From a virus, in the IMG/VR virus record IMGVR_UViG_3300042691_030415, positions 1 through 35,026 of that record: DNA of 35,026 nucleotides; one strand, 5' to 3'. Below are positions 28,274 through 35,026 of this stretch, one piece after another. Below the pieces are notes generated by a model. The model had not been told where the DNA came from and made no database searches. It saw only the letters and a program-made list of their open reading frames with translations. How positions within the stretch are numbered: the first letter of the stretch is position 1; the number at the start of each line of letters is the position of its first letter. The position numbers and the translations under genes are program-made.

Positions 28274-29815
28274 TTAATTGTTAATCAATCCGTGAGTTCT
28301 AAGGTCGGTAATTACTGCTTTTAATGCTTGTATTGTGTCCGTTAATTCGGCCTGAACATAGGTAGCAGAAGCCGTTGCGGTAAACGCTGCTCTGCTGATT
28401 GTACCAGTTGGTGCGCCCCATCCAGTTATTCTTGCCCTCACAACCTGAATGCCATTAATCTGAATAATGCCCGATGCGTTACTTAAGTTGATTGTCGGAT
28501 TTCTTAAGGTCATTGTTCCTGTCGTTGCGCCTATCGTCAGCGTAGTGGCCGCCCCTGCTACATTAACAGTCGTGGCTACGGTGTTAAAAACATTAGCGGT
28601 TGTGGCTGTGGCCGCAATCAGAGAAACATTGGTGGCACTTGTAAGCGTTAGATTTGAATTGTTGGCATCCCCATCAATTGTTGCTCTTACAGTGCTTCCA
28701 TTATTGGTAAAAAATTGTACAGACCCGGGAGAACTAATCCAAGCTATTAAGCCTGGTGCAACCCCTAATGCGTAGTCAAATAGATTTGGATCAACCACCT
28801 TAACATCCCATAATACAATTTTTGTTCCACCACTTCTACTGGTTGGAGAAGGAAGTGCTTGTGTGCCACCACCCAAACTTATCCATTGGATGGTGCTTCC
28901 CGTTATTGTCAATTGGGCATTTGCCAAGCTGCCCGTTGTAGGGTTAATTGTTACGCAACTGGTAACAGCAGGACTTGAATTGAATGCGGCTAGACCTGTA
29001 AAGGTTTTTTGACCTGCAATGGTTTGAAATCCTGTGGTAACCATTCCGGGGTTTGTCCCATCGGCAGGGCCAAAAGTAATTGTAGAGCCTGCAATGCTTG
29101 CGCCATTGGTCTGTGAGGATGCCGAAAAAGCGCCTACTGTGGTTACTCCGCCACCGCCACCGCCTGTTGCAGCTATCGTAATAGTTCCATTACCGTTGGT
29201 GATGGTAATGTTTGACCCTGCGGTTAGTGTGGCCTTAGAAAGCCCTCCTGTCGCTGTATTGCCAATCAGAAGCTGCCCATTTGTGTATGATGTCTGCCCA
29301 GTTCCACCCATACCGACCGGTAGCCGACCTGCATAAGAGTTTAGCCGCCAAACACCACCGCCCTCTGAGATGAACTCAGCCAATGCGCCTGCGGTGGTTT
29401 GTAAATCAACCGCCCCGGGCAAAATCAGATTTGCCGAATGTTTTAGATTGGGGGTTGATGCGAAATAAAGCAGCATTCTGGTACCATGCTGCTTAGTACT
29501 TAGTGTTTGAATTTCAACCGCCCCGGTTACATGGTGGAAGTTGCCGGTATTGCCTAAATCGATGTTAGATGCACTTGCGAGGCTAACTCCCTTATGCCAC
29601 CTAACCTCCTTGGTATGGTCATTAACCCCATTAAAAATGCTATTATCGTTGAATGTATTAACAGCGTTAAAAGTGTTGGCATCATCGATAAATGCGGAAG
29701 CCGTTATGGACTCCGATTCAACTTGCCGATGCTTTACCGGGGTAATTTGTTTTGTAGTATTATTTGGCAGATTGGCATTCACCAATGCCAGTTGTTGCGC
29801 TCTTGTATTGGCCAT
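28274..29815 (-). CDS. tail fibre protein
   Basis: A 513-residue protein of low-complexity beta-repeat type, rich in T, S, G, A and N. It contains the phage fibre module GMGGTGQTSYTNGQLLIGN...LTAGSNITITNGNGTITIA (about 168-216) followed by a glycine run, and several GxxTxxGxxT-like strands that suggest a trimeric fibre. The C terminus ends in QALKAVITDLRTHGLINN, a helix common at fibre ends. It likely contacts the host receptor. Its start overlaps the stop of the preceding tail gene (TAATG at 29813-29817). Confidence 0.78.
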   Translation of the reverse strand: MANTRAQQLALVNANLPNNTTKQITPVKHRQVESESITASAFIDDANTFNAVNTFNDNSIFNGVNDHTKEVRWHKGVSLASASNIDLGNTGNFHHVTGAVEIQTLSTKQHGTRMLLYFASTPNLKHSANLILPGAVDLQTTAGALAEFISEGGGVWRLNSYAGRLPVGMGGTGQTSYTNGQLLIGNTATGGLSKATLTAGSNITITNGNGTITIAATGGGGGGVTTVGAFSASSQTNGASIAGSTITFGPADGTNPGMVTTGFQTIAGQKTFTGLAAFNSSPAVTSCVTINPTTGSLANAQLTITGSTIQWISLGGGTQALPSPTSRSGGTKIVLWDVKVVDPNLFDYALGVAPGLIAWISSPGSVQFFTNNGSTVRATIDGDANNSNLTLTSATNVSLIAATATTANVFNTVATTVNVAGAATTLTIGATTGTMTLRNPTINLSNASGIIQINGIQVVRARITGWGAPTGTISRAAFTATASATYVQAELTDTIQALKAVITDLRTHGLINN

Positions 29816-32082
29816 TATGAATAACCATCGGAGTAACCGTCTGAGTATGCTCGCCCTTCGGTGGATGCAGGTTCGGTTGCAATAAGAGTAAACTCTGTCT
29901 CGCCACCTGCCTCGCCCGTTGGAGTGTTCTGACTATCGAGTAGGAACCCTGCAAAGTTACTATTGCCGCAGGAAAATTCAATTACTTTTTTGCCCTGAAT
30001 AGAATATTGGATAAAGTCGCAAAGTTCTTGCGGCACCTTGAAGGTGTACTCGACCGGGTTCACCAATACTGTTTCAGTCGATAACTCCTGCACAATGTCC
30101 GCATTTTCGTAGATGGTGTTTTCGACTTCGTTCGCCTCGTTGCATTGGGTCGGGATGTCATCACTGCCCAACTTGCTGCCCATTGCTGTGTAATATTCAC
30201 CCACCTGGAAAAACAGTTTCTTTTGCGCATTCGGTAGGCCGTAAACATTTTGACCCAACCATTTCCACCACCTAATGGCAACCCGGGCAGGGGTGTGAAG
30301 GATGTTGTAGATGTTGGCAATCGGGGCATCGCAAAAGTCGATGAAGTTGCTGCCATAGCTGACACCACCGGGAAGGAATGAAAATGGACCGGTTTGATCG
30401 GGAACCTCATATCCGGTGCCTTCTATTTCCTCGAATGAAACCTCATTTCGGTTCAGCCAAATGATGAATAACTCGTAGTCATTCGGCCTGTCTGATGTCG
30501 CGGAATTGTCTTCAAAGAACTGCAACCGCCTCGAATATTCGATTGCATAGCCTGATGCGATTATCTCAGAACGCAGGTCAAGTTTCTTTGTGGTCCCATT
30601 TTCCATTGCCTTATTTCGGGCAAAGTAGGTTCTTTCGGTGTGCATCTCGAAGATCCCGGATAGTGCGGTGTTTTTCCAATTGTCGGTATAGCCAACCGTG
30701 ATGCTGCCAAATACATTGTCGAGATACGGCCTTCTGGTAATGCCTGATACATTGGCAAAGGTGCTGATAACTTGCCTTTGGTAGAAATAAGACCTTGGTT
30801 CAATTCGGATGCACCAATCGGTTCCATCCGGTTCAAACTCCCATCCGAGGCAGAAGATTTTATCAATCCCTTCAAAGAACTTTTGAAATGTAGTCGGGAT
30901 TTGCGGTTCGGCTTCTTCCAAAAGCTGACCATTCCTGATAAACAACCCTGTCGTGATTAGGTGGTTCCACTCGCATCCTCCAAACTCAAAGTAATCGGAT
31001 TTGACCTTGCCCACCTGCCCGGTTACTTTGGTAACTATCCTATCGAGAAAGTCGTAGATGTAAACTCCCCGGCAAAGGGAAGCGGTGCCCATATTGTATT
31101 CTTCCCAGTTCAGGTAGTTTTCATCGGGAAATATAAACTTAAACTGAACCCCTCCCTGAATTGATGTGGATAGATACGCTTGAACTTGGAATGAATAATC
31201 CGGGGGCAGGACTAAGTTATAATTCGTAACCACTCCTGTAAAGTCCAATCCAGGTTCTCCGTTGGTTACAAAAACCGTTACCACATAAAAGTCAGATGAA
31301 ATTGCGCCAAATTGGTCATAGATTACGAATCGAATAGATACATTAATACCCATGCCCAATGGGTCTATTGGCTTTGTAACTCGTGCTTTCAAGTTACCAT
31401 TTAGAATAAATGTCCGTGTAATCTGTGTGTTATTTTTGAAAATAACATTTGTTCCTGAAAAGTTTATGCCAACAGGGTCAAATGAACTACCCAATGGGCC
31501 TTTAAAGTCACTATTTTGCCAATACAATGGCCATATCTTATCTGTGGTGTCTGTATCTGTTCCGACTGGCGATATCTGCCTGCAAAAACCCTTCAAATAC
31601 AACTCCTGCGAATGCAGCGTAACCTGACCCAAATTAAAAGGCCCGACATCGGTGCCATCCAGCGCATCCTCATTCAGCAAGTCCAGTTCTACATCCTGAT
31701 TCCTCAAAAAGGATTCCCGCCATTCGTCCTCAATTATGCTGACTTTAACCCCGTCTGAGCAACCATCGCAAACCTCGGTTTCTTCATAGGTTGTGAAATT
31801 AATCAGGCCGTTGAACTGCCATTGGTTGCCTTCAAAAACGAAGTCGGATTCAATGCGGACATCAACTGAACCATTTATAAATTCATTTACAAAGACAAGT
31901 CGAAGAATCCCGGCACCATTGGCCATCTGAGGCATCCGGTCTTGGTCTCCGGTAAAAGTTAGCCCGGTGGTAAACGATTGGTCAATGCCATGCGACTCCA
32001 TCCGCTTTATGGCGAAAATCACTTGGTCCCAACCGACCGGCTCATCGACTTGCTGATTGTTTAGGAAAAACCTGTAATTCAT
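29815..32082 (-). CDS. large tail protein with GY-rich C terminus
   Basis: A 755-residue structural protein immediately downstream of the tape measure gene (4 bp overlap), the usual place of a distal tail or baseplate protein. It begins MNYRFFLNNQQVDEPVGWDQ and has long beta-rich stretches. The last residues EGRAYSDGYSDGYS match a -1 frame extension of the capsid gene (10830-10898), so this short tail is shared by two virion proteins in the genome. Role: tail tip or baseplate by context. Confidence 0.65.
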   Translation of the reverse strand: MNYRFFLNNQQVDEPVGWDQVIFAIKRMESHGIDQSFTTGLTFTGDQDRMPQMANGAGILRLVFVNEFINGSVDVRIESDFVFEGNQWQFNGLINFTTYEETEVCDGCSDGVKVSIIEDEWRESFLRNQDVELDLLNEDALDGTDVGPFNLGQVTLHSQELYLKGFCRQISPVGTDTDTTDKIWPLYWQNSDFKGPLGSSFDPVGINFSGTNVIFKNNTQITRTFILNGNLKARVTKPIDPLGMGINVSIRFVIYDQFGAISSDFYVVTVFVTNGEPGLDFTGVVTNYNLVLPPDYSFQVQAYLSTSIQGGVQFKFIFPDENYLNWEEYNMGTASLCRGVYIYDFLDRIVTKVTGQVGKVKSDYFEFGGCEWNHLITTGLFIRNGQLLEEAEPQIPTTFQKFFEGIDKIFCLGWEFEPDGTDWCIRIEPRSYFYQRQVISTFANVSGITRRPYLDNVFGSITVGYTDNWKNTALSGIFEMHTERTYFARNKAMENGTTKKLDLRSEIIASGYAIEYSRRLQFFEDNSATSDRPNDYELFIIWLNRNEVSFEEIEGTGYEVPDQTGPFSFLPGGVSYGSNFIDFCDAPIANIYNILHTPARVAIRWWKWLGQNVYGLPNAQKKLFFQVGEYYTAMGSKLGSDDIPTQCNEANEVENTIYENADIVQELSTETVLVNPVEYTFKVPQELCDFIQYSIQGKKVIEFSCGNSNFAGFLLDSQNTPTGEAGGETEFTLIATEPASTEGRAYSDGYSDGYS

Positions 32083-34808
32083 AGCTTTGCGCCTCGCTGT
32101 TTGTTCAGAATCTTAGTGGTTCTGTTTCCTTTCGTAACATATCGCTCCAGACCTCTTTCGGAGATTTCCAAAGACTGCACTGGAATTGCTTTGATAGCCT
32201 GCGCAATCGGGGCCGTATCGATTGCCGTCCATTGGTTTTGCCGATTCAGGAAGGTGCTATTCCCCTGCAATAACTCCCTTGTCTTCGGTGCGGTGATAAC
32301 ATCCGAACCTTTGGGCAGGTAGGTCATTGTTGCCTTGTCAGGGGTCAGGAATAAGCCTTTATCAGTCCTGACCAACTCACGGCCTTGCTCACCTACAATG
32401 GCCGGACCGCCTTCAAAGTTTTCAACTCCTTTGGCAAATTCGGGCATCGGTTGGGCGAGGATGAAACCGGTTTGTGCGGCAAGTGCGCCCAAGGTTAGGG
32501 CAAGGTTTCCTGCCGTTACCGGAAGCCCTGATGTGTACTTAATTATGTATGGCGCAGCGGTAAAAATAGCATTGGCAATGGCTTGCATTTGATTTGCCCT
32601 AAATTCCTTTTCCCGATATTCCTTTTCGGCCTGCCTGCGCTTTTCTTCAATCTCAGTTATCTTTTGAACATTGCCATCGGCAAGCCTGATTTCTTCATCG
32701 AACTGCCGATTCTTTTGCGCCATTTCTGCGGCTGCGTATTGGCTTTGCAGTTCAAAAATGGCATTGGTATTGGTCACGATAAAGTCATACACCTGCTGCT
32801 GAAGTTCTTGTCTTGCTTCGGCTTTTCTTTTTTCTAAGTCTATGGCTGCCTGCAATTCCGCTTCATTAGCGGCTTTGGTCGCATTCATTTGCCTCGTACG
32901 CCGTTCCTCTTCTGCTTTGGCGGCCTTGTCCATTTCGGCATTTCTCTTATCGTTGAATGCCTTGATGCCGTCAAGAGTCTGAAGTTGCTGTTTGGCCTCC
33001 TGTTTGACTTGTTCTTCCCCTGCCTTTTTTGCCTCTAATCCGGTGACGGTTATTTCCATTTTTGAAATATCCATCCCTTTTGCGGCAAACTCTTGTTTGA
33101 GTTTTGTCAGTTTTTCAAGGTATTGCCTTTCGGCTGCAAATCGTGCAATTGGGTCTCCTGCCAATTCACCCTGCAAGGTTCGATACTGCTTTTCGAGTTC
33201 GAGTTGTTTCAGCCGGATAGAATATTGCTCTTTCAACAACTTTAAATCCTCTTTGGTCATTTCCTTCGCCTCTTGTTTCGGGGCTACAATATCAAGGCCA
33301 ATTATCTTAGTGTATTCGGCCTCCATTTGCTTTAATACCGCCAATTCGTTTTCTCCGGCCTTTAGATTCAGTTTTGCGGTGGTATTGAAAGCCCCTGCTG
33401 CCGCCTGCCTGAATCGGGCATTATCATTCATTTGCTTTTCAATCCGTTCCTGCAACTTAATCAGAAGCAAAACCCCTTCTTGCTGCCGAAGGTACTTCAT
33501 ATTGCTTACGGTGGCATCACCGCCATACTTGACCATCGATTGAGCCAACTCAGCCTCAACCCTTTTAAGTGCAATGTTTTCAGTGGTTTGTTTTTTGGCC
33601 TGATTGCCTATTCCGGCAAGTTGTTTGGCAATCCCTGCGGCAAGGTCATAAGAGCCTTTCAGGAATGGTTCAAGTTTGTTGCCGATTGCCAAAACTAATC
33701 CATCAATAGCCGAATTAAATCGGTTTTGCGAGTTCACCAATCCATTTAGATTTTTCTCCGCTTGCGGTCCAAATGTCTTTTCAAGTTCTGCGGCAAACTT
33801 TGGCAAAGCATCACGGGAAAGGACTTGGCCTTGTTCGAGCATCTTATTTAACTGCCTTTCGTTTACATTCAATGCTTTGGCCATCAACGAAAATGCACCA
33901 GGAATCCGTTCACCTAATTGCCCCCTCAATTCTTCGGCCTGAACCGTGCCTTTCGACATCATTTGACCGAGTGCAAGGAAGGCACCCTGCATCTGATCGG
34001 TGGTTAGTTTCAGCACCGTTCCGGCTTTTGTTACGGCAAGAAACTGCTTATTGGTTTCCTCCTGACTTTGCCCCGCAAGAGTTGAGGCGGTAAAAAATTG
34101 CTTGTATGCCTCTGTGGTAGTTCGCAAGTCAAGGCCGAACTTGTTTATTGTTTCGGTTAGAAAGGACTGATTCTTAGCGTAGTTTTCGGCACTCCCCGAA
34201 CCGAACTCGATTGCTTTTTGATATCCCTGAAAAGCGATTGTAGTGTCGATTACCTTACTGGCAAAGGCTGAAATGGCAGCGACTGAAAAGGCAGATGCAA
34301 TCAGAGGCCCGACCGTTTTAAGCGAGCCTGCAAAGTTGTTAGCTTGGTTTTTGGTTTCCTCAAAACTGGTTTTCGCCTGTGTTGCGGCCTGTGCAACCTC
34401 CTTGATTGGCTTTGCAGAAATACCGCCTAATGCCGTTGCAAATGTTCTTGCGGCTGCTGATGCTGCTTTGGTATTGGCTTCGGCACCTGAGAATCCTGCT
34501 TTGGCTTTATTGGCTGCTTCCTGTGCTGCTACACCTGCTGCTTTTAATTGAGTAACAAACGCTGCAACTCCTTGTCGATTGGCATTTAATGGCCCTGCAA
34601 TGCGAGCCATTGCGGTTTCAACACCCTTGCCTGCATTTGCCCCCTCGGTGCCAGTCCTTTTTATTTCCTCGTTTACCTCTTTGGCTTTCTTAATTACCTT
34701 CTCCTCTTCCTGAGTAATTTTTTGGAATTGATTGGAAAGCTGAGTCAATGCCGATACATCGCCTAGCTTGTAATTGACAATTATATCATTAGTGCTAATC
34801 GTTGCCAT
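32079..34808 (-). CDS. tape measure protein
   Basis: From the ATG at 34806-34808 (MATISTNDIIVNYKLGD) the protein is 909 aa; the longer reading begins with TTG at 34826 and is less likely. It is a long alanine/glutamine-rich coiled-coil protein (AAAARTFATALGGI, QEQVLSRD-like heptads, EKRKAEARQELQQQVYD) with a hydrophobic region about residues 750-800 (YIIKYTSGLPVTAGNLALTLGALAAQTGF) and the usual PxFAxGxxxFxGGPAIVGEQGxE end domain. At 1.5 angstrom per residue this suggests a tail of roughly 130-140 nm, i.e. a siphovirus. Overlaps the next gene by 4 bp. Confidence 0.88.
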   Translation of the reverse strand: MATISTNDIIVNYKLGDVSALTQLSNQFQKITQEEEKVIKKAKEVNEEIKRTGTEGANAGKGVETAMARIAGPLNANRQGVAAFVTQLKAAGVAAQEAANKAKAGFSGAEANTKAASAAARTFATALGGISAKPIKEVAQAATQAKTSFEETKNQANNFAGSLKTVGPLIASAFSVAAISAFASKVIDTTIAFQGYQKAIEFGSGSAENYAKNQSFLTETINKFGLDLRTTTEAYKQFFTASTLAGQSQEETNKQFLAVTKAGTVLKLTTDQMQGAFLALGQMMSKGTVQAEELRGQLGERIPGAFSLMAKALNVNERQLNKMLEQGQVLSRDALPKFAAELEKTFGPQAEKNLNGLVNSQNRFNSAIDGLVLAIGNKLEPFLKGSYDLAAGIAKQLAGIGNQAKKQTTENIALKRVEAELAQSMVKYGGDATVSNMKYLRQQEGVLLLIKLQERIEKQMNDNARFRQAAAGAFNTTAKLNLKAGENELAVLKQMEAEYTKIIGLDIVAPKQEAKEMTKEDLKLLKEQYSIRLKQLELEKQYRTLQGELAGDPIARFAAERQYLEKLTKLKQEFAAKGMDISKMEITVTGLEAKKAGEEQVKQEAKQQLQTLDGIKAFNDKRNAEMDKAAKAEEERRTRQMNATKAANEAELQAAIDLEKRKAEARQELQQQVYDFIVTNTNAIFELQSQYAAAEMAQKNRQFDEEIRLADGNVQKITEIEEKRRQAEKEYREKEFRANQMQAIANAIFTAAPYIIKYTSGLPVTAGNLALTLGALAAQTGFILAQPMPEFAKGVENFEGGPAIVGEQGRELVRTDKGLFLTPDKATMTYLPKGSDVITAPKTRELLQGNSTFLNRQNQWTAIDTAPIAQAIKAIPVQSLEISERGLERYVTKGNRTTKILNKQRGAKL

Positions 34809-34870
34809 GCCGTTTGTTTTTTGCAAAAATACCCTTTTGGAAATTACGATAATTGCAAAAGTATTTCCAT

Positions 34871-34897
34871 AAAAAAACCACCCGCAAAACAGGTGGT
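34871..34897 (-). terminator. intrinsic terminator upstream of the tape measure gene
   Basis: On the minus strand ACCACC (34897-34892) pairs with GGTGGT (34882-34877) and is followed by seven T residues (34877-34871). It follows the partial gene at 34929 and lies before the tape measure start, so it may reduce read-through between the two. Confidence 0.75.
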
Positions 34898-34928
34898 CTT
34901 TCGCTTCAAAGTTAAAACAAAATGGACC

Positions 34929-35024
34929 TTATTTCTTGCCTTTCAGCATCTGGATTAGTTCGTCCTTTACGACATTGTGCTGCCAGATGCTCATTTTTTC
35001 CAGTTTCTCAAAGTCTGATAAATT
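34929..35024 (-). CDS. partial hypothetical protein (C-terminal 31 residues)
   Basis: The minus-strand frame from the right edge reads NLSDFEKLEKMSIWQHN..., ends LIQMLKGKK and stops at 34929-34931. It continues beyond the window. A gene just upstream of a tape measure is often a tail assembly chaperone, but the visible fragment is too short to tell. Confidence 0.5.
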   Translation of the reverse strand, partial: NLSDFEKLEKMSIWQHNVVKDELIQMLKGKK

Positions 35025-35026
35025 TC

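Noticed and set aside
29034-29336. Plus-strand ORF rich in proline and valine
   Set aside because: It is the antisense shadow of the glycine/threonine-rich tail fibre repeats.
32992-33543. Long plus-strand ORF opposite the tape measure gene
   Set aside because: Antisense shadow of the alanine/lysine-rich coiled coil; the serine/cysteine-rich product has no plausible fold.

Overview
The window is most of a tailed (siphovirus-like) phage or prophage of a Bacteroidota host. Host evidence: promoters of the Bacteroidota type (TTTG/TTG near -33, TAnnTTTG near -7, e.g. 8138-8145, 16278-16285, 4479-4486), A-rich start regions without Shine-Dalgarno sequences, and many small proteins of families known from Bacteroidota phages. 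Phage evidence: tape measure, portal-like protein, minor head protein, scaffold-like protein, probable major capsid protein, tail fibre, M15 endolysin, DnaB helicase, SSB and ERF annealing protein. No terminase or integrase is visible, so the genome is not complete here.

Layout. (1) 44-4461, minus: replication module (RuvC-like resolvase, DnaB, replication initiator with a structured leader), small genes and three abnormal tRNA-like genes. (2) 4462-4526: divergent control region. (3) 4527-10763, plus: early genes, interrupted at about 5770-8055 by five AT-rich gene cassettes separated by attC-like sites, then SSB, ERF and two more genes, ending in a strong terminator. (4) 34808-10880, minus: virion and lysis genes running from tape measure through tail, portal and head proteins, then neck genes, lysis genes, a family 25 glycosyltransferase, scaffold and capsid. 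(5) 16309-20805, plus: an accessory island inside the late block with two glycosyltransferases, an alpha-CTD-like protein and small unknowns, with its own promoters and terminators.

Most notable observations. The cassette array looks like a cluster of integron attC sites without an integrase (CALIN) inside a phage early operon: each cassette's first bases are complementary to the R''-like box at its own 3' end, as expected for integron cassettes. In two attC sites the loop carries the start codon of the next cassette's ORF, so the attC arm is translated. The SSB gene is preceded by a near-ideal H-type pseudoknot, recalling the autoregulatory pseudoknot of T4 gene 32. Downstream of the capsid stop, the -1 frame encodes a GY-rich tail almost identical in protein, but not in codons, to the C terminus of a tail protein, implying capsid frameshifting. 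The three tRNA-like genes have 36-68 nt where a 7 nt anticodon loop should be.

All functional names come from reading motifs by eye; no database search was run.
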